From Alphaproteobacteria bacterium (GTDB lineage Bacteria > Pseudomonadota > Alphaproteobacteria > UBA9655): a stretch of 64,000 nucleotides of DNA. Below, piece after piece: positions 9,530 to 19,233 of this stretch. Numbering within the stretch: the stretch's first letter is position 1; each line of letters starts with the position of its first letter. The position numbers and the translations under genes were made by a program. The stretch spans positions 1 through 64,000 of the forward strand of contig JACDGE010000002.1 in assembly GCA_013815465.1 (NCBI GenBank), in the 5' to 3' direction. The notes beneath the pieces are model-generated. The model was not told the origin of the DNA. It saw only the letters and a list, made by a program, of their open reading frames with translations, and ran no database searches.

Positions 9530-9711
9530 AGAAACCGTTTTTTGAGATTTAGAGATCTCAAAAGGTGGTGGTTCAATGCACAGAAGTCTAACGGGGGTAT
9601 TGCTATCCAGAGCTATACAAGGACTGGATTGCAAGGTCCTTAATGTTCGTCGCAATCTCGGCTGAGAGATAAAGCTAATTTTAAATATTAAACTAATGCG
9701 AGATTAAAATT

Positions 9712-10182
9712 ATGAAAAAAATGTTATTTACTGCCGCTCCTTTTTTTGTTTTAGGAGCATTATGGGTGGCCCCTCTCTATGCGATGGAGGTAGAGGGTGA
9801 GAAGAAAGGAAGCAAGGCAAGTACTCTTCAAAATCGGCAGGCAAGAGATGATTTTCTTAAAGCAGGAGACTACTTTAAGGCCGCGCCCTTTGCCCAAAAA
9901 GTTATCAACGAAACGCCAGACGCTGAGGATAATGAAGACGCCACCATAGAGGATTTTCGAATTGCGAGAGATATTTACAGATGTTTGGCTCAAAATGATC
10001 CTGTCTACTACCTTGAGGATGCAGGGGCCTACGCAGATGGTGTAAATGAATTTAAAGAAGTAACACAGGAAGATTTTATACAAGCCCGGGACATTCATTT
10101 AGAAAATATGTTTTATGAACAAGTGGATTATTATAATACGATTCTAATTCCTCAGCATGTAGAAATGAGTTCCCCAGAATAA
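9712..10182 (+). CDS. Exported paralogue (short) of the 8402..9529 protein
   Basis: MKKMLFTAAPFFVLGALWVAPLYAMEVEGEKKG; shared EDFRIARD and EDFIQARD motifs. Confidence 0.7.
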   Translation: MKKMLFTAAPFFVLGALWVAPLYAMEVEGEKKGSKASTLQNRQARDDFLKAGDYFKAAPFAQKVINETPDAEDNEDATIEDFRIARDIYRCLAQNDPVYYLEDAGAYADGVNEFKEVTQEDFIQARDIHLENMFYEQVDYYNTILIPQHVEMSSPE

Positions 10183-10189
10183 AAAAGAA

Positions 10190-10684
10190 ATGAACCTCAT
10201 TCTAAAAAATAACCAACTTTCCTGGGGGGACCAGGTTTTCCCCTGCTCTTGGGGGCACGGAGGAATCAAGCTTGATAAGAAAGAAGGGGATAGGGCCACA
10301 CCTGTGGGGACCTTTTCCTTCAGGCGGGTATTTTATAGGGCTGATCGACTGGAAAAGCCGGAGACTTTGCTTCCTTTGCAGGTCATTAATGTAACGGACG
10401 GCTGGTGTGATGACGTTAAGGATGCGTGCTATAATCAATATGTGACTCTTCCTTATAAAGGGCGACATGAAAAATTATGGCGTGAGGATCATGTTTACGA
10501 CATAATCCTTGTTGTGGGGCATAATGATGCACCTGTGGAAAAAGGGAAAGGAAGTGCGATCTTCGTTCATTTGCGCCGCCCAAAAGGGACCTCTACAGAA
10601 GGATGTGTTGCTCTTGAGCTTCAAGATCTGCTAAAGGTTATTAAAGAAAGTACGTTGAAAAGTTCGCTTGTCGTCAAAGACTAA
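10190..10684 (+). CDS. L,D-transpeptidase (YkuD family)
   Basis: VGHNDAPVEKGKGSAIFVHLRRPKGTSTEGCVAL contains the HxR...S/T-x-GC catalytic motif. Confidence 0.85.
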   Translation: MNLILKNNQLSWGDQVFPCSWGHGGIKLDKKEGDRATPVGTFSFRRVFYRADRLEKPETLLPLQVINVTDGWCDDVKDACYNQYVTLPYKGRHEKLWREDHVYDIILVVGHNDAPVEKGKGSAIFVHLRRPKGTSTEGCVALELQDLLKVIKESTLKSSLVVKD

Positions 10685-10694
10685 GGATTGAATC

Positions 10695-11348
10695 ATGATT
10701 CCAGACCTATACCCCCGCAAAGTGCCTAAAGCCATTCTCTTTGATTGGGATAATACGCTTGTAGATACTTGGCGTACGGTTTTTGATGCCATGAATGTGG
10801 CCCGTGAGGCCGTAGACCGCTCTTCTTTCACCATTGAAGAGTTTTGGCAGCGTCCCCACAATTCTATGCGGGATACGGCTGTTGAGCTTTTTGGAGAGCA
10901 CGTCGAGAAGGGAATGCAGATTTTTTACGAGTTTGTTGAAAAATCCCACTTGCAAACTATTCGTGTTTTAGAGGGGGCAGAGGCTCTTTTGAATGATCTA
11001 AAAAGCCAAGGGATTTACGTAGGCGTTGTGAGTAATAAGGATGGCCCTCATTTGCGTAAGGAGGTCACCCATCTCGGATGGGATCCTCATTTCCGCCGTA
11101 TCATTGGGGCGCGGGACACAAAAGAGGATAAACCATCTTCTATCCCTGTTTTGGCGGCTCTACAGGGGAGTATGATTGCTCCAAGCCATGATGTGTGGTT
11201 TGTGGGCGATTCCATCGTTGATGTCCATTGTGCGCGCGTGAGTGGGTGTATCCCCATTGTAGTAGGAGAAGGGGAGGCGTCTCAACAAGATGATATTGTG
11301 CACGCAAAAGATTGTTCTGGTTTGATGGAATTGCTGAAAAAGTTGTAA
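10695..11348 (+). CDS. HAD-family hydrolase, phosphoglycolate phosphatase-like
   Basis: AILFDWDNTLVDTW; VVSNKDG; WFVGDSIVDVHCA. Confidence 0.85.
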   Translation: MIPDLYPRKVPKAILFDWDNTLVDTWRTVFDAMNVAREAVDRSSFTIEEFWQRPHNSMRDTAVELFGEHVEKGMQIFYEFVEKSHLQTIRVLEGAEALLNDLKSQGIYVGVVSNKDGPHLRKEVTHLGWDPHFRRIIGARDTKEDKPSSIPVLAALQGSMIAPSHDVWFVGDSIVDVHCARVSGCIPIVVGEGEASQQDDIVHAKDCSGLMELLKKL

Positions 11349-11390
11349 AGTAAGAGAAAATAACTTGCATCAAGCGACGCGCCGGCACGC

Positions 11391-11927
11391 CTATCCAATC
11401 ACTTCCTGAGGATACACGCCCCACAACGAGGGGCGCGGAATCCATCCTTTTACACCCAGAATACGGATTTGGCACCAACCATCGCGGCACTTAAGAATTT
11501 CCACCATGACGCCGGGCTCAAGACGCGCCAAGGGATGGCTTTTCGAATCCTGGGCAGAATAGATAAGCGTTTCTGCGTTTTGGACAATGCCATGTCGCTT
11601 TGAACACACCATACTCTGATGAACCCACCCTTCTGTGCCATCCATATCGCGAATTTTTCGCCAATTATCAAATTCAGCAATTATTTCTATGGGAAGGCCT
11701 GCTTTTACATAAGTCCATCCCACAGGGTAATTGGGCCCCGGACCGACTCTCTGATTGATTTCATTGGATTTTAGAGAAACAAACCGCGGGAGAGGATTTT
11801 TTTCAGCGGATAGGGCTGGGGAGACGATTAAAAAAAAGAAAAGAATGAATAGATATTTCAGATTCCATTGTAGTGAGAATTTACGGGGTCCCCGCCTTCG
11901 CGGTGATGACGCTTTCATAAACTTCAT
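11391..11927 (-). CDS. Exported SH3-domain protein
   Basis: Signal peptide, two bacterial SH3-like repeats (VSLKSNEINQRVGPGPNYPVGW..., GWVHQSM). Confidence 0.8.
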   Translation of the reverse strand: MKFMKASSPRRRGPRKFSLQWNLKYLFILFFFLIVSPALSAEKNPLPRFVSLKSNEINQRVGPGPNYPVGWTYVKAGLPIEIIAEFDNWRKIRDMDGTEGWVHQSMVCSKRHGIVQNAETLIYSAQDSKSHPLARLEPGVMVEILKCRDGWCQIRILGVKGWIPRPSLWGVYPQEVIG

Positions 11928-12403
11928 GAGGTATGCCTTAATCCCGTGGAACCAAATCCTCCCTGCCGGTTTATATTGGTGCAGGGTTCATGCTGATCAA
12001 TCTCCTGCCAACAAAGGGTTGAAACCGGACTCAGGATCATTTGCGCGATACGTGATCCTCTTTCAACGAGAAAATCCTCATTCCCCAAATTCATGAGGAT
12101 GACTTGAATTTCCCCTCGATAGTCAGAGTCTATCGTTCCTGGTGTATTTAACACCGTAAGGCCATGTTTGAGGGCAAGACCCGAGCGAGGGCGGATTTGG
12201 ACTTCGTAGCCCTCGGGTATAGCAATGGAGATGCCTGTGGGGATGAGTTTGCGGTGAAGGGGCTTTAGCAGAATAGCCCCGTTCACAGCTGCCAATAGAT
12301 CCATACCTGCACTTTGGTTCGTGGCATAGGCGGGAAGGGGGAGGTCTTGTCCATGGGGTAATTTTAGTACAGCAACTGATATCATGTTAGGGCTCCTGCG
12401 CAA
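11924..12403 (-). CDS. dut: dUTP diphosphatase
   Basis: AGMDLLA, RPRSGLALKHGLTVLNTPGTIDSDYRGE, GFGSTG. Confidence 0.95.
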   Translation of the reverse strand: MRRSPNMISVAVLKLPHGQDLPLPAYATNQSAGMDLLAAVNGAILLKPLHRKLIPTGISIAIPEGYEVQIRPRSGLALKHGLTVLNTPGTIDSDYRGEIQVILMNLGNEDFLVERGSRIAQMILSPVSTLCWQEIDQHEPCTNINRQGGFGSTGLRHTS

Positions 12404-13551
12404 CGCTCAATTAGTTTTTTTGCAACTTCTTTTTTCCCACTGGGTTGCCATGTCTCACACGTATTGGGGGTTAGGAAATGAACCTGGGTATGATCCGCTC
12501 CAAAAATTCCCTGACTGACATCATTGGCGATAACCCAATCGCATTTGGATAGCTTGCGTTTACCATTTTCTATCACATTTTCTGTTTCTGCTGCAAATCC
12601 TATGAGAAGTCCAGGTCTCATTTTATGGGTAGCAAGAGAAGCTAAAATATCCCGGTTAGGGGCGAGGGCTAAGGAAGATAGAACGTTTTCTTTTTTAATT
12701 TTTTGAGATGAAATCTTTTCTGGGCGCCAATCAGCCACGGCGGCTGTGCAAATGGCTAAATCTACGGGCAAATGAGATTCGGTCGCTTTCCACATTTCAT
12801 CTGCCGTTTGAACAACTACCACATGCGCTCCTTGCGGTGGTGGAAGGCCAGAAGGGCCCGTGATTAAAATGACTTCCGCGCCTTTCTCTAAAAGAGCTGC
12901 CGCAATGGCATAGCCTTGCTTTCCAGACGAAGCATTCGAAAGATAGCGCACAGGATCAAGAGGCTCACAGGTTGGGCCGGCTGTTACAAGAGCTCGTCTG
13001 CCCTTGAGAGAGTGGTTTCCGCCTAATTTTTCCATGATGGTTGTGCAAATAAGGATAGGGTCAGTCATTTTTCCAGGGCCGATTTCCCCACAAGCAAGCC
13101 CCCCCGCATCGGGGCCAATAAAGCTTACACCTCTTTCTTTTAAGAGGGAGAGATTGGCTTGGGTTGCAGGATGATGCCACATTTCCACATTCATGGCTGG
13201 AGCCATGAGAAGAGGGGACGTTGTTGTTAACAGAACGGTCGAGGCTAAATCATCAGCCCGTCCCTGGGCAGCTTTCGCCATGAGGTCGGCTGTTGCTGGT
13301 GCTACGACCACCATATCCGCTTCGCGGGCAAGACGAATATGTCCCATCTCAGTTTCTTCTGTAAGAGAAAACAAATCTGTAAAAACAGGGTTCCCGGAAA
13401 GAACGGCGCACGATAGAGGGGTGATAAATTGAGCGCCCCCAGAGGTTAAAATAACGCGTACAAACACGTCTTCCTTGCGTAAGAGGCGAATAAGTTCAAG
13501 ACTTTTATAAGCCGCTATACTGCCACTTATGATTAATAAAACCTTAGGCAT
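12382..13551 (-). CDS. coaBC: Bifunctional phosphopantothenoylcysteine decarboxylase/synthase
   Basis: SGSIAAYKSLELIR; PAMNVEMWHHPA; TAGPTCEPLDPVRYLSNASSGKQGYAIA. Confidence 0.95.
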   Translation of the reverse strand: MPKVLLIISGSIAAYKSLELIRLLRKEDVFVRVILTSGGAQFITPLSCAVLSGNPVFTDLFSLTEETEMGHIRLAREADMVVVAPATADLMAKAAQGRADDLASTVLLTTTSPLLMAPAMNVEMWHHPATQANLSLLKERGVSFIGPDAGGLACGEIGPGKMTDPILICTTIMEKLGGNHSLKGRRALVTAGPTCEPLDPVRYLSNASSGKQGYAIAAALLEKGAEVILITGPSGLPPPQGAHVVVVQTADEMWKATESHLPVDLAICTAAVADWRPEKISSQKIKKENVLSSLALAPNRDILASLATHKMRPGLLIGFAAETENVIENGKRKLSKCDWVIANDVSQGIFGADHTQVHFLTPNTCETWQPSGKKEVAKKLIERCAGALT

Positions 13552-13704
13552 TCCTTAACCTTACAGATAACGCTATATTTTTTGCATGGTATCTTGCAGG
13601 GTGCTTGAATGCAAGTCATTCGTGAGGGACCTTCTTGCTTGACAATATTCAACCCTCTCTCTATCGTTTATGATTAAGAAGCTAATGATAAGGGAGGTTA
13701 AAGA

Positions 13705-14097
13705 ATGGTCGTAATGCTCGTCGGATTTTTAGCATTTGTGCTCATGCTTACTCCTTATGTATTTGTAAATCGCACAATAAAAACGCTTTCAAGAATTTCT
13801 TTTGTCGTTGTCTTGCTTTTAATTTTGCCGCATTTGTTCCTGCATCAGGAGTTTTTTCCCATTGAAATCATGGAGAAAGAAATTTTTTCTTTGCCAGATA
13901 GCCTGTCCCTAGCAACCATTTCTTTGTTTCCTTTAGCTATTAAGTCGACCATCCTCTTACACAGACATGAAATTCGCTTGTTCTATTATATTCAAAATAT
14001 TTCTCTATTTCTTTTTGTTTCTTTAATTAAGACATTTATACAATTTTTCTATTTATTAAGAAAATTTGTGGACTATGTTATTTCTTACTCTTATTAA
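13705..14097 (+). CDS. Small hydrophobic membrane protein
   Basis: Several TM segments; RBS-like aagggagg upstream; 3' end overlaps the convergent patatin gene. Confidence 0.45.
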   Translation: MVVMLVGFLAFVLMLTPYVFVNRTIKTLSRISFVVVLLLILPHLFLHQEFFPIEIMEKEIFSLPDSLSLATISLFPLAIKSTILLHRHEIRLFYYIQNISLFLFVSLIKTFIQFFYLLRKFVDYVISYSY

Positions 14098-15196
14098 GAT
14101 ATTGTGCCCGATGGGAAAGCAGCATTCCAATGGTACGGATCTCTCTCTTGTGCTCTAGAACATAATTTTTAGCTATATTTGCGAGATCCGTTAGTTTTTT
14201 CTCTGAAAAATTGTCAATCATTAACAAGTCTTCTGGAATACTAGGTTGAAGTCGCCAGTACCTTCTAAGCGTTTCAGGTGTTGTTATGGGGATATCTTTT
14301 AAAAGGAGGTCCATTTGATAATCCGTGATATCATTTGCCAATTCGCCAATGAGGGGAAAAACGAGAGGTATCCAAGTTAAAATACCCGCTTCGGCAACTT
14401 CATCATAATGAATGGTCCGATGGGCTTTTCCGGTACCAATGGAAATAACAATCACCTTGTCCTTTATATCTTTGATATTATTAAAAATATTGCAGATTTC
14501 AACATAACCCACTAAGGCCGGATTATTTGCGCCTGTGATTTTTCCGTCAATGAGGTAATAGTCTTCATTTTTTCCTTCCGCTAGAGAAGAATTTTTATCA
14601 TGAGAAATAGATTTAATTTTTGCAACAGGGAAAAAGGTTGGTGCTGCAGAAGTTGCAAAGGCTGCATCCTTCATGAAGAAATCTGGTTCTTCATAACTTT
14701 TTAGCAACATGGGGCTGTATCTTTCAATTTCTGCCCCAACAACAACAGCCCGCGTAAGGGCTTGTGATAAGAGGGTTTCCTTAAAATGTTCTTCCATAAC
14801 TTTTTTAATTTTTTGGCTGGTATACTTGGATTTATCATAACCCCAGAGGGTTTTTACGGCTCTTGAGAGGGGTACGGAAAAAACAGTTTTTGCAAAATCC
14901 CGATAGTAGTGTGCAAGAGACGATGCCTTAAACTTAGGTATGTTGGCATCTTCTTCATCGGGAGTCGCGAGTAAAAGGGCCGTTATCCCCCCTATAGATG
15001 TTCCAATCAGGAGGTCACAGGCTTTGGAGAGAGGAACACCTGCAGCCTTTTCAATGGCTGCTGCGATGATCACCGACATAAGACCCTTAATCCCTCCCCC
15101 ATCAAATGAGATAACGATTTTGGTATCTTCATCTATGAGAGTAGAAACTTGTTTATTTTGTTGTGCTAAATCGATTGGTTGATCATTATTCATCAT
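14078..15196 (-). CDS. Patatin-like phospholipase
   Basis: DGGGIKGL oxyanion hole, GTSIGG nucleophile elbow, DGK catalytic Asp region. Confidence 0.9.
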   Translation of the reverse strand: MMNNDQPIDLAQQNKQVSTLIDEDTKIVISFDGGGIKGLMSVIIAAAIEKAAGVPLSKACDLLIGTSIGGITALLLATPDEEDANIPKFKASSLAHYYRDFAKTVFSVPLSRAVKTLWGYDKSKYTSQKIKKVMEEHFKETLLSQALTRAVVVGAEIERYSPMLLKSYEEPDFFMKDAAFATSAAPTFFPVAKIKSISHDKNSSLAEGKNEDYYLIDGKITGANNPALVGYVEICNIFNNIKDIKDKVIVISIGTGKAHRTIHYDEVAEAGILTWIPLVFPLIGELANDITDYQMDLLLKDIPITTPETLRRYWRLQPSIPEDLLMIDNFSEKKLTDLANIAKNYVLEHKREIRTIGMLLSHRAQYLNKSKK

Positions 15197-15261
15197 AATC
15201 TCTTGTGTCTATCTATTTATTAAATATAACATGAAATTTGTTAATAACGATTTAATTGTTT

Positions 15262-17427
15262 CTATTCTAGCAACCGTTTCCGCCCTTTTGAAAATACCTT
15301 CTTCTTTTTAGAGGAGGGGGAGGAACTCACAAGAGCTAAGACAATCGAACTCGTGAGCGTGTTGACTTCCTGCAAGACCACCGTCACCTGATCCCCTAGG
15401 GTAAGGATACGTCCCGTACGCCGCCCCACAAGACGATGTTTCCTTTCCTCATAGCTATAATAATCATCGGGTAAATTGTTCATAGGAATAAGGCCATCGG
15501 CGCCTGAATCTTCAAGAGTTACAAAAACGCCAAATGATGCAACCCCATTGATCCTCCCCTGAAAGGTTTGGCCAATTTTATCTTTCATATAAATGCTGAC
15601 GTAACGCTCGAGAGCGGCCCGCTCCGCGGCAGAAGCCCTCCGTTCTGTGGAAGACACTTGCTCGCCAATCGCCCCTATGTCTGCGTCCTCTGGCAAGCCA
15701 TCATCTCCAAGCTTTAAGGCTGTAATGAGACTTCGATGGACGATAATGTCCGCATAGCGCCGGATCGGGGATGTGAAGTGGCTATACTTTTTCAAGCTCA
15801 AGCCAAAATGGCCAATATTTTTGGGATGATAAAGGGCTTGGGCTTGTGTTCTTAAGGTTAGCTGGCTAATAAGGGCTTGATAAGGTGTTCCATGGGCTGC
15901 TTTTAAAAGGTGAAGGAACGAACGGGGCGTGAGGGCTTGGGACTTGGGAAAGGAAAAGCCTAAGCCCTCAATGAGCTCGCGGAAAATAAAGATTTTCTCA
16001 GGATTGGGCTCATCGTGAACTCGGTAAATACAAGGCGCTTGTAAAGCTTCCAATTGTTGAGCTGCGGCCACATTTGAAAGAATCATGAATTCTTCGATCA
16101 GGCGATGGCTATCCATGCGGGCGCGGGGGTGGATATCCTGAATATGACCAGCCTCATCCCAAATAACCTGCTTTTCCGGAATTTCCAGATCAAGGGTTCC
16201 CCGGAATTCTCGGGCTTTTTGAAGAAGGGCATAAGCCCCATAAAGGGGTTTGATAAGGGATTCCAAAAGAGGCGCTGTTTGCTCATCCGTCGTTCCATCT
16301 ATGGCCAATTGGACTTGGGAATAGGTTAAGCGTTCAATGGATCGCATGATGCCCCGAACGAACGTGTATTTTTTAAGGCGTCCTTTTGTGTCAAGCCATA
16401 GGTGAACCGCGAAGCAGGCCTTGTCTTCGTTAGGTCTTAAAGAGCACAAGTCATTGGACAGAGCTTCTGGGAGCATGGGGACCACACGGTCAGGGAAATA
16501 AACGGAATTTCCCCGAAGATAAGCTTCTTTATCCAGGGCGCTTCCTGGCTTCACATAATAGGAAACGTCCGCAATGGCGACCATCAGATGCCACCCATGT
16601 TCCGGATCTTCATGGGCCCAAACGGCATCATCAAAATCGCGGGCGTCTTCCCCATCAATGGTGACAAAGGGAATGGATCTTAAATCTTCCCGGCCTTCCA
16701 TAGAAAGAGCGCGCACCTTTTCTGCCTCTTCCAACACCTCATCGGGAAATTCGTGAGGAATCCCTTCTTGAAAAATGGAAATGAGGCTGATCACCCGCGG
16801 ATCATCAATCGCTCCTAGTGTCTTTAGGACGTTGGCGTTCTTTGGCCCTCTCCCTTGGCTGAGTTCCGCAAGGACAAGGGTGCCTTCCGTAGCCTTTGAT
16901 TGGGGATCAATCGGGCAGAGGTCCTCTTGCCGCTTGCGATTACAGGGCTGCAGATACAATTTTCCTCGGGTTTTAATCACCGCGCCAACGAGGGTTGGTG
17001 ATTTTACAGCAATTTTTTTCAACAGGTGGGCGGTGTAGTGCCCTTGTTCATGACGCTTCGTCCTCACCAACAAGTGGTCGCCGGGCTTAACGCGAGAAAT
17101 CTCGCCTTCAATCAAAAGGATTGGGACGTTTATATTGGGAATATCAACAGGAGTAACTAAAACTTCACCCTCTGGTGTCAAATCAGAGGACACCTGTACG
17201 GTGAGGACGGGTGGCAAATGCACCTGGGGCCCGAGTCGCTTTCGGTGGCCCCGCTCAATGACCCCCTGCTCTCCCATTTCCTTTAAGACAGCCTTTAGTT
17301 TGAGGCGATCCTGACCTTTGAGGTTAAAGGCCCGTGCGATCTCTCGCTTGCCGACTTTCGTTGGAGAGTCTTTGATAAATTCAAGAATCTCTTGAGGTTT
17401 GGGGAAATGCTTCGTTTTTTTTGACAC
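15262..17427 (-). CDS. rnr: Ribonuclease R
   Basis: RNB motif TIDGEDARDFDDAVWA; S1 domain near the C-terminus. Confidence 0.95.
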   Translation of the reverse strand: MSKKTKHFPKPQEILEFIKDSPTKVGKREIARAFNLKGQDRLKLKAVLKEMGEQGVIERGHRKRLGPQVHLPPVLTVQVSSDLTPEGEVLVTPVDIPNINVPILLIEGEISRVKPGDHLLVRTKRHEQGHYTAHLLKKIAVKSPTLVGAVIKTRGKLYLQPCNRKRQEDLCPIDPQSKATEGTLVLAELSQGRGPKNANVLKTLGAIDDPRVISLISIFQEGIPHEFPDEVLEEAEKVRALSMEGREDLRSIPFVTIDGEDARDFDDAVWAHEDPEHGWHLMVAIADVSYYVKPGSALDKEAYLRGNSVYFPDRVVPMLPEALSNDLCSLRPNEDKACFAVHLWLDTKGRLKKYTFVRGIMRSIERLTYSQVQLAIDGTTDEQTAPLLESLIKPLYGAYALLQKAREFRGTLDLEIPEKQVIWDEAGHIQDIHPRARMDSHRLIEEFMILSNVAAAQQLEALQAPCIYRVHDEPNPEKIFIFRELIEGLGFSFPKSQALTPRSFLHLLKAAHGTPYQALISQLTLRTQAQALYHPKNIGHFGLSLKKYSHFTSPIRRYADIIVHRSLITALKLGDDGLPEDADIGAIGEQVSSTERRASAAERAALERYVSIYMKDKIGQTFQGRINGVASFGVFVTLEDSGADGLIPMNNLPDDYYSYEERKHRLVGRRTGRILTLGDQVTVVLQEVNTLTSSIVLALVSSSPSSKKKKVFSKGRKRLLE

Positions 17428-17636
17428 AGATTGCTTTTCTCAGAATAACGGATGTGACCGGAGTATAGTTTTGCATGGCTCCTGAGGCAAGGTTAAATCG
17501 TTAGTCTTCTTAACCGACACTTAGTAAATCTTTGGCAAAGTTCCATGAGGCATTTCGTTTGGGATAGCCTGATCAAAGGTTTGCAAAATCTTTGACCCAT
17601 CAATCACGATTAATTATTTTAAGTGCATTTGTCTTG

Positions 17637-17860
17637 GGTAAAGCCCTGCATTAAGGAGTTTTCTAAGTCCCTTTTTGAAACAAGAAACTAAAGAGCGTTG
17701 CTGTTTTTTTGGGTATGGTTAGACTCCTCTGGTTCCATTCCCGTTAAAACTGCCCAATAAAGAGCGATGTTCAAAATTAATATCAGCCGCTCGATATGAT
17801 CGGGGGGTTTGAGGTGGGCCTTAGTGACAGAAAATCCCTTTGTTTAATATAAGCTAGGGC
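17637..17860 (-). pseudogene. Decayed IS4-like transposase C-terminus
   Basis: Minus-strand reading FSVTKAHLKPPDHIERLILILNIALYWAVLTGMEPEESNHTQKNSNAL*FLVSKRDLENSL resembles IS4 DDE transposase ends; internal stop. Confidence 0.65.
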
Positions 17861-18064
17861 GACTGAATATACACATGTACTCAATCACCCCCTTATCTTA
17901 AAACTTACTTCTGAATGAGTGACTGGAAATACGGGATTGCTTATCATTCGATTTTATATTGACGAAAAAGTCTAGTATTTCAGACCAATTCTCTTTCGTA
18001 ATCACCTCGATTTTTGGATTATTTGATCCGTCGAAGTACCTGGTGGCGTTAATTGGCCCAATCT

Positions 18065-18285
18065 CACCCCCAATACGGTTATTCTTGATTTCCAAGAACC
18101 GTATTCACCCAATTAAAAAGTGCCGTTTTCCGAGGATCGCGGCCATTTCCTCCAACAGTAACTTCATGCTCATACCCTGCATCCTTAATGCCCCTAAAAC
18201 AAGGAAGGCTGTCCGAAGCCATCACTTCTCCTGTCTGTAAATGCTTGCTTGCCCATTGTTTAATCTCTCAAAAAAGCTGCCGAGG
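18065..18285 (-). pseudogene. Decayed IS1595-like (ISXO2 domain) transposase
   Basis: Minus-strand reading EIKQWASKHLQTGEVMASDSLPCFRGIKDAGYEHEVTVGGNGRDPRKTALFNWVNTVLGN then frameshift to IKNN; flanking stops. Confidence 0.7.
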
Positions 18286-18323
18286 CTGCAGGTGTTACGG
18301 TGGAGTAGGTTATTGTTTTCTGG

Positions 18324-18890
18324 CTAGTCTCCGCTGATTTTTATTTCAGTCCATTTGAAGTCTTTGCTTATGTCAATTTTAAAGGGCTGAGGGGTCATTC
18401 CTTCAATAGTCCATATGTTTTCCGCAGCTCTCCATATCGTGTTGTAAACATAGCCTTTTTTAAGGGAGTAGCTCGATACGTTCTCTGGCTTGATAGAAAC
18501 TCCACTAACACAAGGTTCTGCGCCCGCATATGAATTACGGAACGACAAAATCTTTCGGAGATTTTTACTCTCAATGAAATATGACTGACATTTTATCTCA
18601 TTTCCCTTTTTGTCTATGGGGAATTCTGGAAGAAAAATAACGGCTGTTGTTTGTCTCAGATAATTCATAATGTCTTGAGGCGATCCCGCACTTACACATA
18701 GTTCATTCAGAGCCCAAAAATCAAAAATGTGTTTATTTTTGTTTATTTGTTGCGTACTTGTTATTTTTAGAGAAGAGGCTTTTTTTTCTTGTTCACCATC
18801 CAATCCCATGGCTTGGCCGGTTGAAGAGGACAACAAGACACCTAAAATGCTAATTAAGCTAAAAAAATTACTTTTCTTCATGACAATCAC
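18324..18890 (-). CDS. Exported protein, leader ending in GQAMGLDGEQEKK
   Basis: Likely start MKKSNFFSLISILGVLLSSSTGQA; signal peptide. Confidence 0.65.
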   Translation of the reverse strand: MIVMKKSNFFSLISILGVLLSSSTGQAMGLDGEQEKKASSLKITSTQQINKNKHIFDFWALNELCVSAGSPQDIMNYLRQTTAVIFLPEFPIDKKGNEIKCQSYFIESKNLRKILSFRNSYAGAEPCVSGVSIKPENVSSYSLKKGYVYNTIWRAAENIWTIEGMTPQPFKIDISKDFKWTEIKISGD

Positions 18891-18986
18891 TTCCTATAAA
18901 AAACATTAATATAAAATGTATCGCTTATTAATTAGGAAATTGCAATCGTAAAGTTGACAGGACTCCCCCAAAAATTTTAAAAAAAC

Positions 18987-19182
18987 ACCCCTCACCCATC
19001 CTTTTGCTCTCGCTCCGCGTCGCAAAATTCTGACCTCTCCCACAAGGGGAGAGGGTATCCTTACTCTATGTTCTGACATCCTTAAATGTAGCAATAAAAA
19101 GGACAATGGGAAGGCGGTAAGAATAGCTCGCCCCTTGTGGGAGAGGTCGCGTAATCGCTTAGCGAGGGAGCGGGTGAGGGGC
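18987..19182. repeat. Inverted pair of cccctcaccc...ctctcccacaagggg intergenic repeats
   Basis: Left arm 18987-19055; right arm 19130-19182 (ccccttgtgggagaggtcg...gcgggtgagggg) in inverse orientation. Confidence 0.7.
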
Positions 19183-19233
19183 TCTTCCCCCGCGAAGCGG
19201 GATTAACGACGTGCGGTAAGGATTACTCCCCCA

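Noticed and set aside
17898-18240. ORFs 17898..18095 (-) and 17959..18240 (+)
   Set aside because: Explained as fragments or antisense of decayed IS1595-like sequence.
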